Source of the DNA: Ottelia alismoides
Lineage: Eukaryota; Streptophyta; Magnoliopsida; Alismatales; Hydrocharitaceae
Assembly: GCA_037367405.1 (NCBI GenBank)
Contig: JAZKJV010004141.1
Span: forward strand, 1-64,000
DNA length: 64,000 nt
Reading direction: 5' to 3'
Below, in pieces: positions 1 to 9,840 of the stretch. The first letter of the stretch is position 1; each line of letters begins with the position of its first letter. A program made the translations under genes and the position numbers. A model generated the notes under the pieces. The model saw nothing but the letters and a program-made list of their open reading frames with translations. It was not told where the DNA came from and did no database searches.

Positions 1-978
1 TAGAAGGAGGATTGAGACCTTGATGAGATCCTTTTTCTGGTCTGATGGAAGAACAGACAAAGAGGGGGTTGCACCTGGTGGCTTGGAAGGACGTGGCTGT
101 TCCTGTTGCAGAGGGGGGCCTTGGCGTTAGGACGTGGAATCTATGAACAAAGCTCTGTTAGCCAAGTGGGTGGTGCGCATTTGGGGTTCCTCCGATTCGC
201 CGGTCTTGCAGCTGCTGAGAAAGATTTATGGTGTTACTGGGGAGTTGGTGGCAGAGAGGAAGCGTCATGAGTCTTCCTTGTGGACTGGGATCCGTGTCAT
301 ACTTCCGGTGCTTCGGCCGCTTCTTAGGCCGGTTTTGGGGGATGGGCTCCGTTTCCGATTTTGGTTAGATGACTGGACAGGGGATGGGGCCTTGGACTCC
401 CGCTTCTCTCGGTTGATGGCATTGGCCGTTGATAGTGGAGCGCGGGTGGTGGAGGTCGTCGAAGATGGGACGTGGGCGCCGAGGTTCCTTGTGGATCTTC
501 GGATCAAAGGTTGGAGGAGTTTTTGAGGATGTTGTCTGAGATTCCCCTTGCCGGAGAGCTGTCGGGGGAACCCGTACCATTTTGAGTGGGCTGGTGGTAG
601 GTTCTCGGTGAAGGCGGCCTATCGGAAGGTTGCTGCGGGTTTGGTGGAGCGTGATGAAGAGCTGTGTGCTGACGTGAAGATGATTTGGGCAGCTAAGATT
701 GCTACGCGGGTTAAGGTTTTCCTTTGGTGTATGAGGAGAGGTCATATCTGTGACAAGGTGAGAAGAGGCAGATTGCTAGGTAGGACGGATCTAAGGTGTG
801 ACAGATGCGAGGACGAGTTGGAGGGTGTGGACCACATCTTCTTTGGTTGCAGGTCTTCCGCAGAGGTTTGGGAGTCATTGGGTTCACGTGGGTTCGGACC
901 TTTGATGCTGATCAGTTTTGGCGGTCGATTCGTCGGGTCGGCCATAAGTCATGGAGATTTTCTTGAAAAATTTTTGCG
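1..978 (+). pseudogene. L1-type LINE ORF2 3' fragment with zf-RVT domain (LINE-a)
   Basis: This is the C-terminal part of a non-LTR retrotransposon reverse-transcriptase polyprotein. Reading starts before base 1. Around 84-130 one frame gives WKDVAVPVAEGGLGVRTWN, and the next frame from 134 continues MNKALLAKWVVRIW, so one base is missing near 133. The block RFRFWLDDWTGDG follows, then after another break (about 525-548) a zf-RVT domain with IWAAKIATRVKVFLWCMRRG and the metal-binding pattern C-x2-C...H-x4-C (CDRC, DHIFFGC). The family is plant L1-type LINEs; this domain lies downstream of RT and probably binds the template RNA. It is broken by at least two frameshifts and has no upstream RT or endonuclease in the window. 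It runs directly into a second homologous module at about 979. Confidence 0.85.
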
Positions 979-1875
979 CTCTTTAGGCCGGTCCTTGTTG
1001 GGGCGAATCCTTCTCCTTTTGGTCGGACGATTGGACGGGGAGATGGGCCCTTTATTCGCGTTTTCCCCCGCTTGTATGCTCTAGCTGAAGACAAATTGAT
1101 TTCGGTTGCAGATTGCTGGTCAGATGGTAATTGGTACCCGACATTCTCCGCTAACTTCTTCGACCAGAGATTGGAAGATTTCTTGGCCTTGCTGGATGCT
1201 GTGAGGGAGGTAGGGTGCCCTTCGGAGGGGGAGGGACCACTGGTGTTGGCGTGGGGGTCCGTTCACGGTCAAGAAAGCTTTTGGGGCTATCAACAGGTCA
1301 CCGCCGTCCCAATCGGAGATTCTGATCCGCGATTGTGCGTTCTTGTGGGCTCTCTAGCTTCCAGAGAGGATTGGTTTCTTCTTATGGCTATTCAGGAGAC
1401 AGAGGCTGATGACGAGGGACTGATATGCCAGGCTTTTGGGGAATCGTCTATGACAGGTGCCTTCTGTGCAGTGAGGCGATTGAATCCGTGGAACACCTCT
1501 TCTTCAAGTGCCCCATGGTGATTCAAATATGGCAGGGGGCCGTTTGGCCTGGTTCTGCACTGAGGATCTCCAGTTGTTCTGTGACGCGCTTCTGGCAAAT
1601 TAAGATAGGTCGAGGAGGGAGTTACTCTATCCCGTGGCCATTCTGTTGGGCAGTTTGGTGAGGTAGGAATGATTTGCTGTTCTCGGGCCAACGGTTCTAT
1701 AAGGAGAACGTGGGGATTCATGCCAAGCGTTTGGTAGAGGAATGAGTTTTGTAATTGCTCTCTAGTGTGGGCGTGTTTGTATTTTCCTTTTTGTTTCTAT
1801 CTTCGTTTTCTGAATAAAACCTTGGGGTGAGCACCAACGAGTGTATCCCCTTCGTTTCAGGGATTTAAAAAAAAA
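979..1875 (+). pseudogene. Second L1-type LINE 3' module with zf-RVT and poly(A) tail (LINE-b)
   Basis: Sequence from about 979 is homologous to LINE-a from about 323 (the RPVL...WTG block), so the same domain order starts again. The frame from 1072 reads YALAEDKLISVADCWSDGNW, typical of the LINE region before zf-RVT. The zf-RVT cysteines follow in the frame from 1425 (CLLC, VEHLFFKC). In-frame stops at 1519 and 1659 and frame changes show decay. The 3' UTR carries CTTGGGGTG...CACC...GAGTGT.TCCCC and ends in a run of nine A residues at 1867-1875, the usual LINE tail. It may be an independent insertion next to LINE-a or an old tandem duplication; divergence between the two favours separate copies. 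Confidence 0.8.
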
Positions 1876-1879
1876 GTAT

Positions 1880-2303
1880 GCGCACAGGAGCGTGCAAGCG
1901 TGCATAGGCATGGGAGGCGGAAGCGTGCTAGGGCGCGGGGGCGCAGACGCGCCGCACCCAGGTGTAGATGCGCAGCAACGCGGGAGGCGGAGGCACGTTA
2001 GGGCGCAGGAGGCAGAGGTTACGGATGCACGTGGGCGCGCTGAGCCCAGATGCGGAGGCGTGCTAGGGTAGAGTCACGCCGACTCGTAGGGTTTTTGGTG
2101 AGGGGCAAGGATTTAGGGCACATGCTCCGATCTAGGATGGTCGCTCTAATATCACGTGGGAAAGGGAGAAAGAAAAAGTTATATTGCGTGTAACCCTAGA
2201 GCTCTCTTATATAAGAGAAAAGCTCTAGGGAAAATTACATAGATATCCAAACAGAAATATGGAATTACAGAATAACATATAAATAGATAGAACTGACTCA
2301 ACA
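1880..2303 (-). mobile_element. Copia C14: GC-rich leader, PBS and 5' LTR (minus strand)
   Basis: On the minus strand 2303-2156 is an LTR-like block of about 148 bp ending CG (for CA) at the PBS side. Next to it a degenerate initiator-tRNA(Met) primer site (TGATATTAGAGC for TGGTATCAGAGC) occupies about 2144-2155. A leader starting GACCATCCTAGATCGGAG is shared with Copia C1 (22220-22240). The GC-rich 1880-2110 stretch with repeated GGAGGCG/GTGCTAGGGCGC motifs matches the style of the C1 leader in reverse complement. The gag gene that should follow is replaced by the LINE modules. The LTR TATA box lies in a strong palindrome (2194-2230). Confidence 0.7.
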
Positions 2304-4689
2304 ATCATTTGATCGTCATTCAGAGACGGTCAAAACGAGCTATTGTGCATTTGAATCCGAGACTCGAGGTGCAAATAGATATGACTTTGCTATTCTAGAT
2401 AAGCGAGAGGGAAATGTTTTAAAAAATAAATAAAAAAATTAAAATTTATTTTCAAATCCAGAATTCCACCGCTTGGCCTCCCTTGTCCTCCACTTGTCAA
2501 CCTAAGAGCCCATCTTTCTCCTTATTTATATACCCAAAGACCTTTCTCTTTTCACATTTTCCCCTCAATCTCTTCTCTCTATTCTCTTCTTTTCCAGTTG
2601 AGAGAGAGAGAGAGAGCGCCAAAACCTCTCTTTCGAAGCTTGCTGCAGCCCTTCATGAAGCAGCTGCAGCCCCATCATAGGGCTGCTACTACAACCTCCA
2701 AAAGAGCAGCACACAACTGCTCCTTGCTGCTGCCGGCAACAGCAGCTGTTGCTGCATTAACGAAAGCCACAACTGTTGTTCTCTCTTTGCTGGAGCCTTA
2801 ATTTCAACCTCCTGTTGCCCCTGGAGCACTTGGGAGCTGCTGCTCCCTTCTCCCAAGAAGCCCGGTTGCTGAGAACTGCTCTCTTTCTTCCCTGGAGCAG
2901 CTGGAGCTCTTGTTGCTGCTACCTTTGTCAAAACACCTGCTGCTACTCTTGGAGAAGTTGCTGCATGCCATGCTGCATGCAAGATCATGCCCAAATTTTT
3001 TATCCCTAATTAGTCATTGTTTTCATGATAAAAATCGAGAGATTTGGGGTGAATTAGCATGCAAATTGAAACTACATTTAGATCTAATAAGCTGCTCTAA
3101 ATTCATGAGTCAAAGAAGAAAAGAGTTGGAAATTTGTATTGATTTGAACCTAAATCCAAGATCTAATGCCTAACTCTTAATCCCATGATTTAAGTAAGGA
3201 AAGTTGGAAATCTTGCATTGATCTAAATTTGAATCCAGATCTAATGAAGAACTTCTAATCTCGTGATTTGAAAAATGAAGTCATTGGGGTTTTTTCATAC
3301 AAGTGACTTGTAAAATCTAGATCAATAATCAGGTCACTAAATTATGAGTTGAATAAGATAATCTGTAATCAATGACTGAAACTCTTCGTGATCAATCCTT
3401 TAGGTATGAATCACTAACTATGGATCACTATTACATAAGATTATCGACAAGATGCTTAGATCTGTAAAGTTAACCACATCATAGATTGAGAGAGGATGAT
3501 GTATCAAGTAATTGATGGTGAATCAATAATGATAGTTAATTGTGTCGGTCATAGTGACCCTTACACCTGGCTATGCGAGGGTGCGATGACCCTCAGTTGG
3601 ACGTGAGATAGGAAGTCCAGTTAGGGCTGTGACCGCCTAGTGTGCAGGTTTAGGATCCCAGTCTTTTCTCGTTTTTTTGCAGTTTTCTGCCTCCTTAGGA
3701 TCCACTGGTTCTTTTTGACCAGTTCCACTAACCCCCATCCTGTAGGGTTCTTAGATTGGAGGACCCTTAATTTTTCTTTACGAGCTCGTTTGCCCGTATC
3801 GGTCGGGTCCGTCTAGAGTTACTCAGGTTGGAGAGTCTCTCTCACCGTCTCAAGAGCATAGTTGTGGGGTGTGCCTTGCCCCTCTCCTGGACCACACTTC
3901 CACCGAGAGTGCGAGACAGAAGGGTCTTTTCGAAGGCTTCCTCACCGCTTGTGTTTGATTACAATTATAGCTTTTGTTCAGAATAATGTAAAATCTCTTA
4001 TGTGCACATTTCTGTCTCTTCTATTACGTTTTGGGATACCTGTATATATTGTCATTTTTGTTGAGTCATGTAACTTTATATGGAAATTGATGCAAATATC
4101 TCTTGGTGATACTTGTTAGTTCTGTGGTTGTTTATATTATGTGAATGTCATTCGAAACGTGAAAAATTTTCCCTCATTTTTTGTAACCTAATGCAATCAT
4201 TAATGAATATAACATTATAAGTGCTGTTTAAACGGGTAACCTGAATCACAGAGTGGGCATCTCGCAAATAAGATCTCTCAACTAGATGTAAGGGCTTCAT
4301 CATAGTTTTTGTTGCTATCTTTCAACTCCTTGTGAGGTTAATCAAGTTTTTTTTGTCAAAGGCGAGTATGGCTAGACTTTATCACGACTGACGGTGCCTT
4401 ATTACAATATCGAATATTGACTACTTTACACTTCATGCCAATGAGTTAGAACCTCTTCAGATATCAGATATATAGTTTCGATAGGGGTAACGCTCACTCT
4501 CAGCTTCACTTTGACATAGACAAAGCCCGGGATAGCTTTTTGAGAATAGGGTATAAGCTTTGATGCAAGGATGGTCTGGATGGAAAGGAAAAAGAGATCA
4601 AAGGCCTTTTCATAGTTGTGCAAACTAGTATGCTAATGTCCAATACTCACTAGATGCATAAAATTTTCCAGAAAAAAGATATACAACAT
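2304..4689. other. Unclassified AT-rich intergenic or intronic sequence
   Basis: No recognisable protein domain was found. Visible features are a TATA-like TTATTTATATA at 2522-2532 followed by a pyrimidine-rich run (2535-2595), a short GA microsatellite (about 2599-2616), a CTGCTG/CAGCAG-rich stretch (2640-2960) that makes low-complexity Leu/Ala ORFs, and a GC-richer block (3540-3960) resembling a decayed LTR. No paired LTR or target-site duplication could be identified. It could be the remains of the Ty3/gypsy element whose RNase H relic starts at 4690, but this is inference. Confidence 0.4.
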
Positions 4690-4860
4690 AGCTAGATTGC
4701 CACAAACCCTTATTTTACAAACTCCAACCTATCTTTAGAACTTCGAGATCATATGTGATGCATCTGAGTGTGCAGTCGGAGCGATGGTTGGACAAAGGAA
4801 GGATGCCGAGATACAACGCGGGTGCAACCCCTCGCTCGATAAATAAGGAACGGAATGTCC
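4690..4860 (+). pseudogene. Ty3/gypsy polyprotein relic (start of RNase H domain)
   Basis: One forward frame around 4743-4815 reads FEIICDASECAVGAMVGQRK, the very conserved start of the Ty3/gypsy RNase H domain (consensus CDAS..AVGAVL.Q). Just upstream a residual LQTP stretch fits the RT-RNase H connection (consensus P.L..P). It is the only Ty3/gypsy coding signal in the window; everything else with RT homology is Copia or LINE. Flanking frames are closed by stops, so this is a short, old relic of roughly 50 residues. Confidence 0.75.
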
Positions 4861-5004
4861 TACCCATCTATCTGTAGGCAAAGCAAGTAGAAGGTCTTAG
4901 CAAAATTAGAGGTGAGGGCACTAGCCCTTTTTAGTGTTCATTTGCACGCTAGCTCCCTGCTTCTTCCGGAAAATTTGATGCACTTTTGTGGTATGAACTT
5001 ACTA

Positions 5005-5395
5005 TTGTAAAAGCCAACCGACTAGGTCGATTAGTCGGTCCGGCTAGTCGAGTCAGGGGGTAGCCGACTTGACTAGGCATAGTCGGCCATTAGTCAGTCA
5101 AACCGACTAATCATCTTAATTAGACGGCTTAGTCGACCGACTTTTATAGAGAGATTTGTTTTATTTTTTAAAGCAAAACTTATTTTAATATGCTTGATGT
5201 TATATCTATGGTAGTATAGATGCAACTCAATGTAAATATATAAGAATATGTGTATAAAAATTGATTTATATATTTAAAATAATTGAAAAATTTAAAATTG
5301 ACTAATGACTGACTAAACCCGATTAGTCGCCTGATTGTGATTAATCCTTAGTTAGTGATTCCGCTGACCGAGTATCGATTACCGCTGTCTACAAC
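5005..5395. mobile_element. MITE-like element N1 with TAGTCGG-type subterminal repeats
   Basis: Both ends are dense in short repeats of the family (T/C)TAGTCGG/CCGACTA (5010-5150 and 5310-5390) around an AT-rich core. The outer ends are roughly inverted (TTGTAAAAGC at left; TTGTAGACAGC reading in from the right). The core resembles the right half of N2 at 49670-49740. No clean target-site duplication was found, and Copia C3 abuts the right end, so boundaries are approximate. The subterminal repeat style suggests a hAT-like non-autonomous DNA element. Confidence 0.5.
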
Positions 5396-5397
5396 CT

Positions 5398-6000
5398 TGT
5401 GCAGACTATTTAAATAACTTTTTTTGAGACGTAACCAGTGTTCAGAAAAACGGCCGAGTAAGCCGCATACTCGGCCGCATACTCGTACTCGGTAGCCTTG
5501 CCGTTCCGAGTATGATGAAACGCCCATGTATGCGGGTTGACCCGCATACTCGGCCGAGTATACCCCCTATGCGGCCGCATACTCGGTCTCTTTTCTGATA
5601 GAACTTTTTTATTTAATCTAAAATTAAATAACCCCACACGCATAAAATCGCATACTCTCCCGCATAAAATCGCATACTCTCCCGCATTAAAATCGCATAC
5701 TCCCTGGATACTCTCTCGACTGAGAATATTGTCATAATATTAAATATTTTATTTATATTTTTAATAATAAAAATACCAAACCGCATAAAACCGCATGCTC
5801 CCCGCATACTCTCCCGCGTACCGCATACTCTCTATGCAGTGACCCCTCCGACTGAATACCGTATAACGCCTTCCTGAACATTGGACGTAACCCTTAAGAT
5901 CATATATGTATTTTCCTCTTTTTTGCTCTATAAGGCTTCTCTTTATATAAGAGACCCTAGACTCCGGGAATAAACTCAATGATTCATTCTTTTCTCCACA
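5398..6000 (+). repeat. 5' LTR of Copia C3, split by a hAT MITE
   Basis: Once the MITE and one copy of its 8-bp duplication are discounted, the LTR is about 147 bp, against about 153 bp for the 3' LTR (11828-11980). Shared blocks include GTCATATATGTATTTT-like sequence, the AGACCCTAGA block after the TATA region, and AATAAACTCA.TGATTCATTCT before the CA end. The TATA box at about 5945 (TTTATATAAGAGA) lies in an imperfect inverted repeat. Confidence 0.7.
5436..5883. mobile_element. hAT-type MITE with 8-bp target duplication
   Basis: The 448-bp element is flanked by perfect 8-bp duplications GACGTAAC at 5428-5435 and 5884-5891. Its ends are CAGTGTTCAG and, read inwards from the right, CAATGTTCAG. 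The 8-bp duplication and CA(G/A)TG ends are hallmarks of the hAT superfamily. The interior is packed with copies of CCGCATACTC/CGGCCGAGTA, probably subterminal transposase-binding repeats. It has no coding capacity and is inserted in the C3 5' LTR, so it is younger than C3. Confidence 0.85.
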
Positions 6001-6456
6001 TGGTATCAAAGTGGCAATCATAGATCGGAGTTCTGACCTAAACACCATGTTGCCACCTTCGACCCCTCTCCTTCCACGTACTGTGCCTGCGCGAGTCCAT
6101 TCTTCCTCGTCCAAGGCCCCGCCTGAGGCCCTTTATCTCCAAGGCTCCTCCTGCATCTTGCATCACCTATAGCACTGCTAGCAGCCCACCGCTGCTTGCA
6201 GAGCCACCCACGATGTTGTTTAGCTACCTATAGAGTGGTATGCTATCCCAATGCTTCCATCAATGCCCTGTTGTCCACCGTGGTTCCTTTCCACAACTCT
6301 AGCGACTCCTACCTTGCTTTTAACACCACCTTCAACGTCGCTAAGGCCTTCACGGATCCCTTCATCCTTTGATTTTTCACAGTTCAAACGTCTTGTACAT
6401 ACATGCATGAGTTTTAAGGCATTTTTCTACCTCACCATGCTTACTTGATGAACAAT
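6001..6456 (+). other. Copia C3 PBS, leader and start of gag
   Basis: The PBS TGGTATCAAAGTGG at 6001 is complementary to the initiator-tRNA(Met) 3' end with mismatches. A C-rich leader follows. Gag sequence begins downstream: SSFDFSQFKRLVHTCMSF...FYLTMLT (about 6360-6450) resembles the N-terminal Copia gag region. It is then cut by X1; gag resumes at 8884. Confidence 0.65.
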
Positions 6457-8883
6457 AGGACTAAACTCTGGATATGGTAAATAGATCTTGTAAGAATCCA
6501 TTTACCCATCTTACATGATAAATGACACATACTCTAACACTCCCTAACAACTGGATCATGCAATGCTCAGCTTGGACAAAAAGAAAGAAATAATACAAGA
6601 AACTACAGACAATATCAAGTCAACGTGCACAACTGTTGGCTGTTGTCGAGGATGTTTCTTCTCATGCCGTGCTGGTGAGGAGGAACAAAAAGATTGGAGT
6701 GTGAGTCAAGTTGAATCTCCTCGTAGGAGAGCTTGTGCTATGTACTGCGCATGTCAGAGTCACTGCAACTGAAAATGAGTCTCCTCGTCGGAATACTCTG
6801 CCCGCCACAATATGTGGACAACTGCTCGATCTCTGAAAGGGACGAACAGAAAATGCTATCGAGTTATCCTCGTCGGAGTCCACGGTCACTGGAGAATGAA
6901 GTATGAAGCGGTCTTCTTGTCAGAGAACCGTGTCTCTTCTATACTGGCTCAGAGAATGGGATCTCTACTTTGGAGTCTATGAAACCACATGAAAACCCTT
7001 ACCCACATGGCATATGGAATGGGATCTCTACTCTCGAGTCACTATGGAACACATGAAAACTATGAACTGACCAAACTACAATTATGGGGACCATTGAATC
7101 GATGATTGCATACATGCGCACATCTGATAATGAGTATATCTGGAGAACTCGAACGAAATGAGTCACTCAACGATGGAGTGCCTCAAACTTAGATTTTGAA
7201 CCAATCTGCAGAGTTTAAAACATAATTGTAGAGTCTTGAAACTCTGGTTGGTCTAGATTCTGACATCTGAATCTAGAACTGACCTGTGACTCTACACAAT
7301 ACTCTCCCTTTCTCCCATACTTGTCGGAAAACAATGACATCGACAAAGTTGGGAGAAGACAATAAAGTGGGGGAAAACAAAAACCGAATAAGCCCATGCA
7401 ATTTTTTCCCTAGCTTTTCTTGCGAAAATGTTCCTTTTTTTACTCGGCTATTTTAATCCATTTTTTGCAATTTTTTCCGGCTATATTTTTTAATAGCCAA
7501 CTCATCTTTTTCCCCAAAATTTCCCTCCTTTTTTTAATCAAGCTCTTTTTTTCTTTTGATAACTGCCTGCTGGGCTTGCTCTCTCCTTTTTTTCCTTTTT
7601 TGGTAAGCAGACACAGCCCATTGGGGCTCTATTTAGGTTTCCACTTGGAACATCTCTTTCTCAAAGCCGCTGCCCCCGACGGGGTTCGAAGAAGGGAGCT
7701 ATCATGCTTCAACTTGCCACATTCAAACGAAGGAGATCAAAGGGACGATGCCTCCTGCGATGATGAAGCGTTGATGTTGGAGCCTACTACAAGACGGAGG
7801 CTGTTGCTAATGGGAGCTCGTGTTGGAGCTTGAGGGCCAACTGGAGTGCTGCTGCACCGTTGGAAGAGATCGAGGGAAGAAGGGGTGCCGCTTGGAGCAA
7901 CACCGCTATGACACGGTTAGAGGTGGGTGCTTCGCCCGTGGGTGTGCATGGTGCCTGGAGGGCTTGGAGTGGCTCCGCTTAGGGATGTTGCTTGCCACCT
8001 GTTGACGTACAAGTGGAGAAAGATGGCTCTACCAGCCTGCGATGGGAAGAACGATGCTTTGGAGCATCACCTGGTGGATGATAGCACCACCCGCCTTGGC
8101 TTCCAAAGGAAACCCAAAGATGCGCTGCGAAGAAGCAGCATCGTGAGGGAGGAGCACCGCTATGAGGAGCCATCAATGATTTTTTTTGAAAGTGCGAGCT
8201 GCTGGAGAAGTTGGAGTTCCAACTTCCAACAACATCAAAGTCATGGAGTTGCTAGGGTTCCTGAAAGAATGCTATCATTGGCTGAAAGAAGTCCTGGAGC
8301 TACCTTGATTGCGTGATGGAGGGCTCCCCCTAGGAGCATGAGACTTCAATTGGAGGAGTTTCGGTGGATCCTTATTGGTGTTGCTGCTGGATCTCTCTGG
8401 AATCGAGCATGAACAATATCAATAGGGCTACAAGGACAGAATAGGGTTCCTACGGAGCCCTAAAATTTTCTCCAACAGTTGAACAACTCTTCAACATAAA
8501 CATAACCTTTAAGAACAGAATATTAAAAATCGAATCTCAGAAAACTAAACCCTCGAGAATTGAACTCGCTTTGATACCATGTTAGAAAACAGAAATGAGG
8601 AAACATATTAGAAATAAAGAATAAATATGAAAAACACGAGATTTAACGTGGAACCCCACTCATTAAGGAGCGGGATGAATCCAAAGGGAGAACGCCTCGA
8701 AAGGCTGATTTATGCATTGCACTTTCGCACTGGATACACGAGGTCTGGGGTCTCTTATATAGCTTCCACAGACTCTACACGTCCCACCACTAGTAGATGT
8801 GGGACTATACTTTGGATATGGTAAATAGATTTTGGAAGGATCCATTTACCCATTTTACATGATAAAAGACACATACTCTAACA
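6457..8883 (-). mobile_element. Non-autonomous LTR retrotransposon X1 (LARD-like)
   Basis: The minus-strand element has a full 5' LTR at 8580-8883 (TGTTAGAGTATG...CTAACA in its own orientation), a PBS TGGTATCAAAGCG directly inside it, about 2 kb of interior without retroviral domains, and a 3' LTR of which only the first ~83 bp survive (6457-6539). The interior matches X2 and X3 in places, for example the GTCGGAAAAC and GAATGGGATCTCTACT blocks. The short forward ORFs here (such as 7420-7833 and 7927-8316) are not conserved in the other copies and are not treated as genes. It is inserted in the gag of C3. A target duplication cannot be read because the 3' LTR edge is lost. Confidence 0.75.
8580..8883 (-). 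repeat. X1 5' LTR with snRNA-like promoter
   Basis: This 304-bp LTR starts TGTTAGAG and ends CTAACA in element orientation. On the minus strand it carries GTCCCACATCT (8805-8795) and TATATAAG (8761-8754) separated by 33 bp. An AATAAA-rich region follows toward the PBS. Confidence 0.75.
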
Positions 8884-9840
8884 TACTCTGGTCTCGCTCT
8901 TTCCAGATGCCCATTGATGGTCAACGAAAAATCTATATCCCTGACTAACGATCCTCCAGGTAAGAAGGATAAAGATTATGATAATTAGTTCACGGACAAC
9001 TAACGGGTTATCAATTGGTTGACCAATAACATTGAGGTATTTGTTGCCTTGAATCTTCTTTTGAAGGACATAACCAAGGAGATGTGGGAGGATCTTAAGC
9101 AGATATACTCCTATATGATGATGAAGTCCCTTCTTTAACATCTAGATCACAGGGTGATTCTACTCTAGTGGAGTACTACAGATATCTCACTACCCTAATG
9201 TTGTACTAAACAGGTACGGGAGCATTCAGACTGGCATGTGTCACTTTCTTGATGGTTTGCATCATTGAGGCAGTGAAGGAGCAATTTCTGATATCTAACA
9301 CGCTGCCAACGCTGAAGATCATCTTTGGATGTCTTGAAGAACTTGAGACATCTGCCACACGACCTTTTACTTTTCCTCCCGCAGAGAACTTTGCTCGCAT
9401 TGCATCATCTGGGATAAGAGGACGAGAAAGCTTTCGAGGAGGCCATGTACGTGGCTTCTGCTGCTATCGTGAATAGGATTTTGATCGTGGAAGTGCCTGG
9501 GGCCGTGATCGTATACGAGATCCTACTGCTCCTCAGTACCCACAATGCACTCATTGTGGTTGCTGGAACCACCCATCTGAACGATGCTGGCTGAAGTTTG
9601 GCGTACCTCCGTGTCTAGCTAGTAGTGCCTATGAAGACACCTTTGAGACTGAAGAGGTATCTCTTGCTACGAATCCTTGTGGAAAGATGGTACGCCTTAA
9701 TGATGTAGATTACTTGATGCAAATTCTCTAGACTCTTGGCTCGCTTCTTCTTTTTCTTCCAGTGAGACTACTACTACTGCCTTGGCTACCCCTTCAGGTA
9801 CAGTAGCCCTGTCTACGACGCCTACTGCTCTCGCTTAGAT
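8884..9840 (+). pseudogene. Copia C3 gag remnant with zinc knuckle
   Basis: Gag continues after X1: FQMPIDGQRKIYIPD-like sequence, then a degraded core with stops and frame changes. A CCHC zinc knuckle is legible at about 9546-9587 (CTHCGCWNHPSERC, C-x2-C-x4-H-x4-C), the nucleic-acid-binding motif at the gag C-terminus. A Ser/Thr-rich linker leads to the protease at 9842. Confidence 0.7.

Noticed and set aside
2483..3009. Leu/Ala/Ser-rich ORFs at 2483-3009 as a secreted protein
   Set aside because: They come from CTG/CAG-rich low-complexity DNA, occur on both strands and have no start context or homology.
7420..8316. Forward ORFs of 129-137 codons in X1
   Set aside because: They are antisense to X1, not conserved in X2 or X3 and contain no domain.
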